From NCBI RefSeq assembly GCF_963675165.1, contig NC_087386.1, positions 3,164,169 through 3,228,168 of the forward strand: DNA of 64,000 nucleotides, read 5' to 3'. The position numbers were made by a program, and so were the translations under genes. The stretch is from Halichondria panicea. Taxonomy: Eukaryota > Porifera > Demospongiae > Suberitida > Halichondriidae. Below the pieces are notes generated by a model. That model was not told the origin of the DNA, made no database searches, and saw only the letters and a program-made list of their open reading frames with translations. This document shows positions 44,050-55,897 of this stretch, piece by piece; the first letter of the stretch is position 1; each line of letters begins with the position of its first letter.

Positions 44050-45970
44050 AGGACATGTAGACATGTTCTACGAATAAGAAAATCATAATGGACAACCCTT
44101 AGGGGAAGTTAGAGTTCTTCAAAATCGATATTAATTTTGTGTGATTTTAAACTGTGCTCTTGAAACCAGGACAATACATTCAAATTTTGCACATTCTGAG
44201 TACCGTAGTTGATGTAATTACAGCGCCACCATATAAACTTAAGTGTCAACTCAGGCTGAACGCAATTATTCAGGTCTTTAAAAAAGCGCCAACGGATAGC
44301 GCTTATAGCCTCCTTCACAAGGCCTCAGGCCTCTCTTCGAGGAAGAGCGGCCTGGAATCGAGGCTAATAAAAAGGCTGTGATGACTAATTAATAAGGCAG
44401 TCAGCTTTTAGTAATACTGTTGTCCTATAATAATTATTATGCACATGCGTTGCATAATCGTATGTCATGATGCGGTATCAGTGACTGGAGAGTGTACAGT
44501 ATGCTGTTGCTGTATCAAGAGTATTATCTACTCTTGTGTATAATGATCTAATTGTATGATGATCAGTGACTGGAGAGTGTACAATTAATTCGGTATCACA
44601 TCTGGTCCAAGTAATTGCAGCGTGTCGTCATTTACAGAGTGCAATTATTTGTGAGTAATTGCACGTCGTCAATGACAACATGTAGTGTTTTCGAATAACA
44701 GCCGCGGCTGAAAATGTGCAGATAACTTCTTCATAATTATAGGTATTGTTATACTCGTGCAATAAGGGATTAATAGTGTTCAATACATAACAAGCACTGG
44801 TACACTCGGCTACGCCTTGCCGTTGCTCGTGCTATTAATCCTATAAAATTGTTGCATTCTTAGTCTACTAACTGTCTAGATGCAGCTGCATGTAACATAC
44901 AGAGTGTAATCGTATGATTGACTGGAAAGTGTACAGTAATTAATTCCGTATCACATCCGATCCAAGTAATTGCACGTCGTCATTGACAGAGTTTACTTGT
45001 CGATTAATTGCAGGTTGTCATTGACAGACAAAAGTGTAGACAATCAAACTACAGCTAGTTTAGTGTCTCTTAGTATAGCCTTGCCATTGCTTGTTACTCG
45101 TGCCCATTTGTATTTTAACCATAATAAAGTCTAACTGTCTAGATGCAACTGTGAGACCAAAAGTCAAACAGTAGCCACTTGCGTACTATGCTAAGAGATT
45201 GCACTAGACACTAAACTAGCTGTAACCAGAGAGCTATAGCACAGCATACTCGGATATATATATACATGTATAGTTGAGCGTGGCCCGACCTTCTGTTAAA
45301 AAAGGAGGTTGGGGTTCTAAAAATGCGCCACTGCATGCAAAGGGGAATTTTTTTCTGGCTGTAATTCGATTTAATTACATGTACTTAGTCTATTGGATGC
45401 GCATTACTTTACACGTACTCTACGTATTAATGTCATTATTCCCTAAAATTATACAAATTAAAGCGCCAGAAAAATTTCCAGGAACGAGGCTAATGTAGAT
45501 AAAACTGCAACCCATTTTACTCGAGCTTTTGTTCTTTGTCGACAATCGATAAAATACAACACGGTATTAATTGGAAGAAGAAATAGAAGTAAAGTTAATG
45601 TCCATCATTTTCTTATTCTCTGCCTCCCATAATCTCTACATGTAGCTCGATCATTTATATTGAGAGCTAGACAATAATAAGAAAAATATAAGCCTGGGGA
45701 CAAGGCTAACCCTTTACATGTAAAAGTAGCATTATAATTACACAGATATTCATGTACCTGTTTGCAATGGCATAACAACATCAATTATAAATAAAACAGC
45801 ACCGTATACTGTCGGTATTAAATAAAACTCAGTGAAAATCTAGAGTTGCAGCTAGCTAATCATGAGTCTGCACAGTGACACATCTTTATACATGAAAAAT
45901 CATACAATAAATATGTTTAAAAAGCACGCATACACGCACAACACTGTTACGAACTATAAATTGTGTCGTA
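44050..45970. other. Intergenic repeats between the oxidase cluster and the ABC transporter gene
   Basis: No gene recognised. Contains a partial inverted-repeat end at 44203-44290 (taccgtagttgatgtaatta), a fragment ending gcggcctggaatcgaggcta (44348-44367), and dispersed 'gtaattgcacgtcgtcaatg' words between 44580 and 45030 that also occur near 41085. The block gattgcactagacact (45190) recurs at 26487. Confidence 0.5.
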
Positions 45971-48900
45971 CTAGTCTGACTGTAGCTCCCCGGCATTTAG
46001 TTGACGTACCACCAGTTGCTTATATATTCCATGCATAGCTATCAGTTCATCGTGAGTTCCTTGCTCAGCCACTGTACCGTTATCTATCACAATCACCTGT
46101 GAATGGGATGCACACAGCATCGGTAACGCCAGGAGTACATTATCATACATATGGCACGTCGACAAAATCAATGACATTACATGTATGTCATAATTACGTA
46201 ATTGTTCGCATAGGAATTTTTGATTGTATTACGTGAATGATAAGTAGTCATGCATGTAAAATGATAAGCTGTGAAAGTTGGCTAAAAATACGTAGTATTT
46301 TGGGAGAAAAATGGGTGCACAATATACAAGAACATCAAACCAATGTGTGCAAGGAATCTCATAATCAAGTGACTCTCATGAATCACAATGCAGCATACCT
46401 GAGAGGCATTCCTAACGGTGGACAGTCTGTGGGCGATGACGATTACAGTCCTGCCTTTCATTGCTCTATCAATGGCCTCTTGAACCAGATGCTCACTCTC
46501 AGCATCAAGGGCACTCGTTGCCTACCAAATACGATGTTGTAATGAGGTACTGTAGAAACTGGATTATTAACGTACGCGCTAATGAGGTCAATAGAGCTCC
46601 TATGCGCTTACATGTATATTACTTGTAATGTTCGAGCCCCACCCAGTAACGGATGTCTCTGACTCACTAAGCAAGCAGGCAATTCATACTCTTATCATAC
46701 TCATAAATTGTATTTATCATATTGACAGAACCAAAGGGTCAAGTCCACCTTATCTTAGACTACATGTATACCCATTCTTTCAGCATCATCAGACAAGGTA
46801 ACAGCATGTGTCTTTCCCGGTGGATATTACCAGCTATGTACATGTAACTACCATGAAGTGTACAAGATACTGTAGTATACATGTAGCTGAATCAATTCTT
46901 AATTCCTTCGCATTTAGTGGAAATTTTCGCGGTTTTTGAGGGCAGAGCAGTTAACACGAACATTAAAACTGAGACCACGCACCGGTATTTTACACATTTG
47001 CACATGCACAGCTTGTAGGTGGGGTGTGGCTTCCTGGCGAAAATTATGGTAATTGAATTAAATTCGAGTACAAAAACCTGTAGTTGAGCATGCGTGATAC
47101 ACTTATAAATTGAGTAAGTGCTAATAATCCAGTTTCTACGGTACTGTAGTGGCCGTGCATGGTCTGAGGTTCCTACACATTTCGAGGCTAGGCCACAGAC
47201 TTGTTCTAAGACTAATTATTGCATGATTCTTGAAACACAATCTTGAACTTCATTATATTTGGAGCATCCTAGATACATGTAGGTATTGGGGTATTCTTTT
47301 GTCAAAACATGTGATTGGGATATCAAGTCCACTTAGATCGAGTGTTCTCAAGATGGAAAGACAAGGGATTAATTTATCCCGTTACTTACCTCATCCAATA
47401 ACAAAATGTCCGGGTTCAGTAGCAGTGCCCTTGCTATTGCAATACGTTGCTTCTGTCCTCCTGACAATCTCACCCCTCTCTCCCCCACCATTGTGTCATA
47501 CCCTTCCTAAAATAATAATAATTTAATTATGACATGGTAAGCACTAGCTGGACTGGGGACTTTAATGAGAGAGCAGTTCTTAAAAGGCCTTGATGATCAA
47601 TAATTAGCTTGTCATATGCCTCAAATCCAGGTAGCTTGAAAGAAGCGGCCTGGATTCGATACAAAGGCTTGTAATTACATGTACTTGTAGATGCATTTGC
47701 AGAACAGCATACTTTGGCAAAACAAAAACAAACAGACTGTGCCTCAGTAAGCTGTCAGAATAGCCATAGGGAGCCAACATACATGTATTCATCAATACCT
47801 ACACAAAATTACCTCAAAAGTTGTAATAAAGTCATGTGCATTTGCTTGTCTGGCAGCATCCTCAATCTGTTAACAATTAAAAATGACAAATCAACACAGA
47901 ATGTTCCTTTGTGATAGTTACGTGTAGAGGGTTCAAGCAGAAGCCATGAGTGTCAACTAGAGCTCGTATTTGAAGCCAAGATTGAAGCAATATGAATTCC
48001 TAAAGCATGTACACAAGTTTAGCTAGCCTCAGTTCACTCAATTAAAAGCTGTCACTTAGGTAGTTAACCCATGCAGGACTGTACCTCTTTCTGAGTGGCA
48101 TTGCTCCTCCCATAGCAGATGTTGTCACTGATGGAGCAGGCAAACAGAACAGGTTCTTGACTCACCAGCCCAATGTGCTTGCGAAACCAAGATGGATCCA
48201 AATCCCGGATGTCCCTACCACCTATAGATGCACAAAGAAGAGATATTTTTGTAAAATCATAGAACATACATGTACATGTACATACAACATGTGGGTTACA
48301 TTCAAGTGATGCCCTTGCTACAATACCGTATAGCGAGTAATTTTCATGGACAAAAATTTCGTTACTTACGTGGACAAGCTGACCTCCACGAACATTTTCC
48401 CCACAAAAACATAGGCATTGGGTACCAGAACGCATGCAATGCAGGAAATGAAGTCAAACGAATTTTTTTACTGATGAAAATCTCCGCATTCATGGGTAAG
48501 CAAATTTTAACCCCACAAAAATTACCTCTATACGATACACGTACATGTACATGTACATAGTACACACAGCACGTCATTTTGTACATGATTTGAATAATAT
48601 GTTAGCCCAGCCTATACCTAATAAAATCCGTCCACCGCTCAGATTATAGAAGTACTCGATGAGTTTGACGATGGTTGACTTGCCACCACCAGATGGTCCA
48701 ACCAAAGCCACCACCTGACCGGGCTTCACATCAAAACTTAAGTCCTGTAAGCGGAAAGAAAAATTGACTGTACTACCAAAAGTAACACATGTACAGTGAA
48801 CTCTTAACTGCACACCTACCCTTATTTAACAATCATACTCACTTTCAAGATATGTTCCTCAGGTCGAGAAGGATAACAGAAATTTACTCTTTCAAAACTT

Positions 48901-51900
48901 ATCTCTGAAATGATGTACATAATTATTATTATGGATAAAATGAACACAGAACACATTTTAGTTTAAAAAATATTGGTGTATTAATATTAGCATACACTTT
49001 CATGTGATTTTGTCTCACCTCCCTCAAAAGGGTCCAAAATAGTGGTGCCGTCAGGTACACTACACACACGATCTAACAGCTGGAAGATTCGAACAGATGC
49101 TCCCACAGCCTACATTGTACATAAGAACGGAAAAGCCATTGCATTTTTAGTGTAAAAAAATCAATACTTAGGCAGCAATGCAGATTTCCAATCTAAATTA
49201 CATGTATGTACAAGTATAGCTGTACACATCCCATGGCTCCCACCCAGTGCTCACTTGCATGAACTCGCCATAAAGGTTAGACAGAAAAGCGAAGGACATG
49301 GCCAGATTTAAGGTGTAGAGCATGAGAGAGATGAGAGTGCCTGGGTCTATCTCTCTGTTCCACACTAGGTAGCCTCCGTACCATAGCACCAGGCTAGATG
49401 CACCCTGCATGACAGTGATTTAATATTACAGCTGTATCACAGGTTCAAAGATGGCCATCAGGTATGTGAAACGAGATTTCAATACAACCAGTTCCAACTT
49501 TAGAGTCTAAGGCCTTACTTGCTACGGTGTACTACTACTTATTATAGTGCTGTGACATTAATACAACGAAATATCCATATAATGTCATATATAGTATTAC
49601 TGAAAAATAAACACCACACACACATTTTCATTTACCTACAATGACAGTACTAGTACAACTGTACTGAAACTTACATACATACAAAAGCTGACAGAGCCCA
49701 TGAAGGTACCAATCATGAAGGCCAGTCTTCTTCCCAGGTTGTAGCTCTTGTCTATGTCATCACTATAAAGGTCCACCATTTTGGTCTCATTAGAGAATGA
49801 TCGCACAGTGACCATGTTGCTAAGAGACTCCTCAGCTGTGCTGCTGGCATGGGCTAACTTGTCCTGGAATTTCTTTTTAATCTTCTTCACGAAACGACCT
49901 GTTTATACACAGACCCTCTTACTCAGACACGTATATAAACATTGTTAGCCAATTACTATACTGTATACGACATTTGAGTGATTGGCTAATTTATGGTAAA
50001 GGGGGAAGCTCGTACTTCAGCCTCTCACATAGTTTCTAGTACATTGTATATCTATGGGATACATGTACATGTACCTCCATACGTATAAAACACAAAACAA
50101 TAATCATGAACGACAAATTAATGTTTGGTATGACTTGAAAACACTCACCATATTGAACTGCAGCTACAGCAATGATTGGCACCACTGACAACAAAACGGC
50201 AGTCAGCTTAGCATTGATGTAAAACATGAGGCCCAGAGAAATGAGCATTTGCAGCGTGTACCGAGCCAACATGGAGAGGTTCTCAGTCACTGCACTCTGT
50301 ACCACTTGTGTGTCCGCTGCCAGTCGGTTTGTTAGCTCACCAGTTCTGGAGAAAACAATATATACATGCAGTAACATAATGTACGTCTTATTGTACATGT
50401 AATACATGTATGCAATCTGTACACAGAAAACAAATTTAGGTCCATACCTGCTTTTGTCAAAGAATCCCATTTCTTGTGTCATGATTACCTTGAAAAGCTG
50501 TGAATGCGAACATCTTATGAAAGTCTCCTAATGTTGATCTACCATATAATGCGACATTTTCGAGGGGCTTAATTATGAATCGCTGTTTTCGTGAGTTAGC
50601 AATCCTACAAGATTAAAGGCGTGGTTTCCAGTAAGCAGTCAATCCACGAAATTTACTTTGCTTTTAGAGGTCAAGGCCATTCATTCCATGAAATTTAAGT
50701 GCCTCGAAAAGTTCACACTATACGGTATTTCTATAATGAATGTTTCTTTTACTGGTACATGTACATGTACATAGCTGCAAGCAGTCTGCACCATAATAAT
50801 GCTAAGGAGTGAATAGCAACCCACCTTTGTCCTGAGTCGTGCTACGAATCTCTCTCCGGATATGTTGAACAGTATCGCCCTGAAGGTGACAGCGATGCAC
50901 CCCACGGCAAAGATGGCTACCAGATACACAACTTCAATGTTCATACGTTCTGGGTGAGAGAAGTGCCAGACATCAACACTGATCGTTTATAACATGTATG
51001 TACTACATATAACTACGTAATAGCTAGCAAATACAGTCAGTGTGTGTGTCATGTAGAAATTTACCTATGGTGTAGTAAACACAAGAGTCACTCGGAGGAG
51101 GAGGATAAATACCAGTGCTGTTTAGTGGAATATAATAATTACGGTAACAAAATAAATATACAGTGACACAGTGGTACCAGTTGTAATGCGGACTGCTCTT
51201 CATAATGAAAGCACTTCAGGTGCTGATGCCTCGGTGAATTTGTCAAAGCTACTGTACATAACATAAAGCTACTAGCTACACACAGATCATATCACTGATG
51301 ATGAACATTTTGGCTATTACCGGTGCTTATCTGTAACTTAACTCAAGAGTGGGAAATGATCTCTTGCAGCTACCAATAGCTAGCGTTCCAGTACAGAACT
51401 AACTACTAAGTAGAGTAGCAACACTCTGTGGACAAGTTTTGCTACGCACTCTTCTCAAAAGGTTGCAATCAAACTAGGGATAACTCGATAACCAAGCATT
51501 ATTTTGCAAATTCACGAATAACATGACTATAATTTAGCCTATCGTTGATCCTTGGAACAGCTGTAGCAGTCTACACAAACATAAACACAAACACAATACC
51601 GTATACCTCACTTGCGCATGCGCCCCGAGGCATTACTAGGCCATACTTATTGCTGTGATTAAGTCAGACTCTCCAGAATTCATTACATGCATGTACTTAC
51701 TAATGAAGACACTCACCAGTTCGATAGTCCTGGAACTGAGTAAGAGATCACACGTCCAAACAACAGAGGAGCAACAGACACAGAAGCAGTTGCTATTATC
51801 AGGCACACACACCCCACTAAGAGTAATGGAATTTCCTGCAAAGATTACATTGATACAACAACGTCATTAACTTCCCAAGTATTGTAAATACGCTTGATAT

Positions 51901-52619
51901 CTGCTCACAGGCAATTTTAGAGTTGAATTACAAAGTAACCACTAGTAAACCATGCAAGAACAAAAAGTTACCGGTTTGGCTAGGAGAATGATTCGTTTAA
52001 AGCTGGCATTATTTGCAACAGCATCATCACTTTTCTCGTCATCTTGACCCACAGGTTCATTGACTAAGAGTCGAATACGTCTCACATGCAGCATACGCTT
52101 GACACACCACCAGCTCATGAAGCCAAGCACCAAATCCACAGCCGGGAACACAATCCCAGCTATGCTCAGTATAATGTACGGCACACTCATACGTAGGTCA
52201 GGATTAATGTTATTATTCCATCGACCACTTATCACTTCAAGTAAGACCATAACTCCTTTGACAACAGCGTAGATTAGAGTACTTACAATGACTACCATCA
52301 TTAAAACGAGGCATACTTGGGAAGCTCGACGACTGGATTTCTTCTGAAAAGTATGGCTTCGAATGAGGCTGCTCTCGAGATAAAACAGACATCCCACTAC
52401 AACAATCCCTCGGACAGCAGCTAAGCAGGCCAAATCGAATGTCGAATGAGTGAACAGGAATTTTTCCACACTGTCCTCCAAGTACAGTGAGTCACCTCCA
52501 GCAAGCCACAGTGCTATGCATACCAGTGACTCCATAGCAACTAACACAGTTGCAACGGTAGTAAAACGTATCAGGGGCAGATGGGACAAAGTCGTTTTGG
52601 TTCCACCTTCAACATCCAT
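45971..52619 (-). CDS. ABCB-type half transporter with N-terminal TMD0-like region (TAPL/ABCB9- or ABCB10-like), 16 exons
   Basis: Exons: 51972-52619, 51717-51835, 51065-51117, 50825-50949, 50448-50497, 50149-50345, 49675-49898, 49255-49404, 49019-49109, 48843-48904, 48618-48744, 48085-48221, 47813-47866, 47390-47506, 46399-46521, 45971-46096. All phases close, giving 800 residues. Residues 1-200 hold about four hydrophobic helices, like the TMD0 of TAP/TAPL. A six-helix ABC membrane domain follows ([12 protein letters not shown] and [17 protein letters not shown] are its cytoplasmic signatures). Nucleotide-binding domain: Walker [10 protein letters not shown] 589-597, Q-loop SQEP, signature LSGGQ 693-697, Walker B ILLLDE 713-718, D-loop SALD, H-loop His749. 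All catalytic residues are present, so it should be an active homodimer or heterodimer subunit. TMD0 and the C-terminus ([17 protein letters not shown]) favour a TAPL-like lysosomal peptide exporter. Parts of the nucleotide-binding domain resemble mitochondrial ABCB10, but no mitochondrial presequence is evident. Confidence 0.92.
46551..47147. mobile_element. Inverted-repeat element in an ABC transporter intron
   Basis: Left end tactgtagaaactggattat, right end ataatccagtttctacggta, inverted over about 20 bases. The 600-bp interior includes 'cagacaaggtaacagcatg', which matches in reverse a segment at 35800-35830. A related left end (taccgtagaaactggattat) begins at about 35591 in DIS3L2, so a second, divergent copy lies there. 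Confidence 0.8.
48324..48537. mobile_element. MITE, 'TACCGTATAGCG' family, in an ABC transporter intron
   Basis: Begins taccgtatagcgagtaattt and ends aaattacctctatacgata. The interior carries 'ttacgtggacaagctgacct' in the position of the 'cgtggtcagacctcc' block of the copy at 6455. It is followed by a (gtacat)n run at 48540-48558. Confidence 0.75.
50540..50727. mobile_element. MITE, 'TACCGTATAGCG' family (variant subfamily), in an ABC transporter intron
   Basis: Starts taccatataatgcgacattt, tcgagg, and ends cctcgaaaagttcacactat, acggta. It shares 'gattaaaggcgtggttt' and 'aggcgtgg..ccagtaagcag' with 29925-30139 in reverse orientation. Confidence 0.7.
51210..51640. repeat. Dispersed repeat R2, copy 2, in an ABC transporter intron
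   Basis: Aligns over about 430 bp with 41700-42135: starts gaaagcacttcaggtgctga and ends cttgcgcatgcgccccgagg, cat. It lies between the exons at 51065 and 51717. Confidence 0.75.
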
Positions 52620-54474
52620 TTTGAAGAATAGACCTATATGCAGACCTAGTTAAGTATAGACGTCTATGTCTGATAATCTCTGGGGGGCCAGCTCCAACTC
52701 CAGAAAATTTATGCTGAGCCAGCTGACGTCATTAACATGGCAACTTGGCCTGTTTTGTTTATTTGCACTCTGACCTTTATTAATTAAATTTTGTGTTTGT
52801 GTTTGGCAAGTTTTATAAAGTTAAGTGCAGTGCGTACCGTAGCCTCTGGATATCTTGTCAAGTCTGCTCTACCCTCAAATAAGGTATATATAATATTCAG
52901 TGAATTAGATGTAGCGGTCACAATCACAGATTCCTGCCTGCTTTTATATACAGACAGATTTCACTATAAAACCACCGAAGTGTAGTCTGCCTTGAGTTAC
53001 AAACTCCATTAGTTCCTTAGTGGTATTGTACGTACATGTACACAAGCTGGCCGCATCGAACCCTAAATATCAGAATACAAAAGGGATGGAATCGAGGCTG
53101 TCTACACCAGATTGTACTACAAAATGTGAATTGCTCATCGCAAATATTTAAATACGTATGTTCAATAACCTAACCCTACCTGTAGTCCTAGAATATAATT
53201 ATTATGCGTTTTGGCCAATGAAAATATTATGCGTTATTTCCTCGATTAAACGTTGTTATTTAATGAGGATTATACAGGCCCCGAATAAAAGTCAATTATT
53301 GTGCGATACAATTTTGTATTGCTGACATGATAGCCACTCGCATAAATAGCACTAAACAATGAGTTAGAGTAAGAACTTTGATTGGAGGTAAGCTAAATCT
53401 TAGTTCGGAGAGGTTCGCACTTACCAATAACTGTACACAGGCAACCCGAGAGAGTTTGTATCAGGTACCTTCTTAATTCTTTCACTCAAAAAATTTTGAC
53501 CTTTGACCTCAAGTTTGTATAATTATAATAGTGTTGGTGAGCTTGTGTATAAGAGTGAGACATTGGGTAGAGACATCTCTCCACACACCTGGCTGACCAG
53601 CTCGGTCCAAACTGAACACATGTATAAGCATGATCAAAAGGTCAATAATTATAGATTGATGACAAAAGTAGGTATTAATTGCCTGAAGCAAAAGCTTTCT
53701 CTGATGAAAAAAAACTAGGCAACGTTTTTGAAGGCTATTAATGCTTGCCAGCACTGCTACAGTTAATATAAAACGACATAATTTCCTTATCCCTGCTTCC
53801 AGCTTACTAAGTTACTAGTAACTACTTTAATTTTTCATTGGTGGCAGTTATAAACATTAGGGGTACAGTTGAGAGCTACTTAGCCTCGTTCCCGAGCCTG
53901 GTAAATGTGTATACCTGCATGGGTGATAGTGCGTATGCACTTCAAATTTCCCATAATCTGGTTAACCGTACTAAAACATAAAGTCCATACCATAAACTAG
54001 AATCAAAACTAGAATCAGCAGGTAGCACAGTACAAAAACTCCGAGAGACTTTGAAGTGCTACGTTCATAGTACGATTTCCCAGGTTCTGGGTAATTTGAA
54101 GTGCAACAAGCATCCAGCCCCAGAGTTACCATAGAGAAAAGTTAGGCCGGGAACAAGGCTAAAAACTACGTGTATCCCACTAAAACTGTAGATTTCTATC
54201 GCAAAATTGTAATTAGTGACCCTTTGGCCCTGACAGACCTCCTCTGGCTAGTTGTACACTGTTTAAAGTCCTTGTAAGTACATTTAAAGTGACGTGAAAA
54301 GGATGTGTATAGCACCATTATACAATTAGCCTTGGATTCACCTAAATTTATCCTTGCTAGAATTGCTCTCTATTCAAAAAGAACTTAATGTGGCCTAAGC
54401 TAAGAAATGTAACTAAGACATTTATTTGGTGATCACTTGCCACTATATTTTATATTTTGGTTGCAGACAAAACC
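52620..54474. other. Intergenic region between divergent ABC transporter and BRK1 genes
   Basis: No coding gene recognised. It contains an inverted-repeat element at 53880-54162 (ttagcctcgttcccgagcct on the left, ggccgggaacaaggctaa on the right). The 5' UTR exon of BRK1 must lie here, since an acceptor (ttggttgcag) precedes its coding exon, but I could not place its donor. Confidence 0.5.
53880..54162. mobile_element. Inverted-repeat element, 'TTAGCCTCGTTCCC' termini
   Basis: The ends ttagcctcgttcccgagcct and ggccgggaacaaggctaa are inverted over about 18 bases with one or two mismatches. A second inverted pair inside (gcacttcaaatttcccataa and ggtaatttgaagtgc) extends the stem. No ORF. Confidence 0.75.
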
Positions 54475-54678
54475 ATGACATCAATGCAAGGTCAGATTCA
54501 GCAAGACTGGAATAACCGAGAATTTGTTGAAATCATAACATCAAGTATCAAGAAAATTGCAGAATTTTTGAATGCTTTCGACCTGTCAGCTCGTTCACGT
54601 TTAGCTGCTTTGAATCAAAAGCTTACTGCTCTGGAAAGACAAGTTGACTATATCGAAGCAAGAGTTAGCAAGACATAG
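54475..54678 (+). CDS. BRK1: BRICK1 (BRK1/HSPC300), WAVE regulatory complex subunit
   Basis: Sixty-seven residues in one coding exon. The sequence [20 protein letters not shown] continues into [20 protein letters not shown] and [17 protein letters not shown], collinear with animal BRK1 (about 75 residues). The protein is a single long alpha helix that joins the trimeric coiled-coil bundle with SCAR/WAVE and ABI, in the complex that activates Arp2/3 downstream of Rac. The start was set at 54475 because a splice acceptor (ttttggttgcag) ends at 54466, and the upstream ATG at 54457 would lie inside the intron. A 5' UTR exon is therefore expected upstream. The human C-terminal tail (about 5 residues after the last conserved Lys) is shorter here. 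Confidence 0.95.
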   Translation: MTSMQGQIQQDWNNREFVEIITSSIKKIAEFLNAFDLSARSRLAALNQKLTALERQVDYIEARVSKT

Positions 54679-55897
54679 CCTAGTACAAATCAAAACAGAA
54701 AACTTTATCAGTTACATGTTAAATATTGCATTTTAGCCTGAATTTTGTGTTTTGCACTTGATCATGTGATGGAGTGATATAATTAGTGGAGTCAACGTTA
54801 ATCGTGAGTGGTGCTATGGAATGGTAGCTAGTATTCTGCAGCGCATACCGTACAAAATTATTGGGAGCATTACACAGTGAAAGGGCATATGTGCACAGTG
54901 TACATACATGTTACCAGGAGTGCTGCATGAATATTCACGTACACCTGATGTTAGTTACTTATTAATTATTACTTTGTTATAGTTATATACGCATTTATAC
55001 ACTATCTGGAACTAGTGAATATCTGTTCCCACACACTCGGCACACAGCTGAGGGCATACTCTTTTGATCTATACAGTACAGGTCACGAGTTAATTTGGTT
55101 TAAGGTTATCACAATTTCGAACAAACTTTATACAGCTGTTCATGAACACCAAACCATTGATTGTTTTACTTCATGCGTAGTGTACTAAACATCTGCTATG
55201 GTAACATCATGATGAAGAGCTAGTTCCTAAGAAAGAAGACGATTTTGGAAGTCCAACTTCAGCAGCATAGGTTCTATATAATTATAGTGGGTGACAAACA
55301 ACGGCATTACCCTGCATGTGACATTGCATATTAGGGGCTGAATGTTAAAACATAATCATTGCATGAATCGACTTAGTTGTGGATATATAGGCCCTGGAAA
55401 ACCTTGCAGTATAATTAAGAAGAAATGTGAGCAGCAATGAAATAACTATCTACCTATACCATTAAGGCGTCAATAAACGGTGACCGAGCAGCTACATCAG
55501 CAAAATACTTGTCGGGGAGGGGGGGGGGGGGGTATTTTGAGAAAGCATTTTGTTTATAATTATGGACTAGGCGATTCATATAATTACATGTACAAAAGCG
55601 ATGTGTGCTCTCTGTGACATTTTTGATGGCCGCAGTAGTGCCACTTATACACACCTCGGGTTAACAAGGCCAGCCTGTAGTCTACCGGCCTCTAGTGAGA
55701 GGTATGTTCTTGAAGAAACAAAACTGGGATGCTATACTATAAGGCTGCCATCCTTATTATAATTAGAGCACCACCCCTTGTCATGTTTTACTATATAAAT
55801 CGATCGGATTTATCACAGTTATTCATTTGTACCATGCTCTAGAGTCATTTTCATCATTTGTCAGTAAACATTACACATAATTATAATATAGACTGAC
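54679..55897. other. Intergenic region between convergent BRK1 and NIT2 genes
   Basis: Must hold both 3' UTRs. No gene recognised. A poly-G run lies at 55516-55533. No repeated element was matched to another part of the window. Confidence 0.5.
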
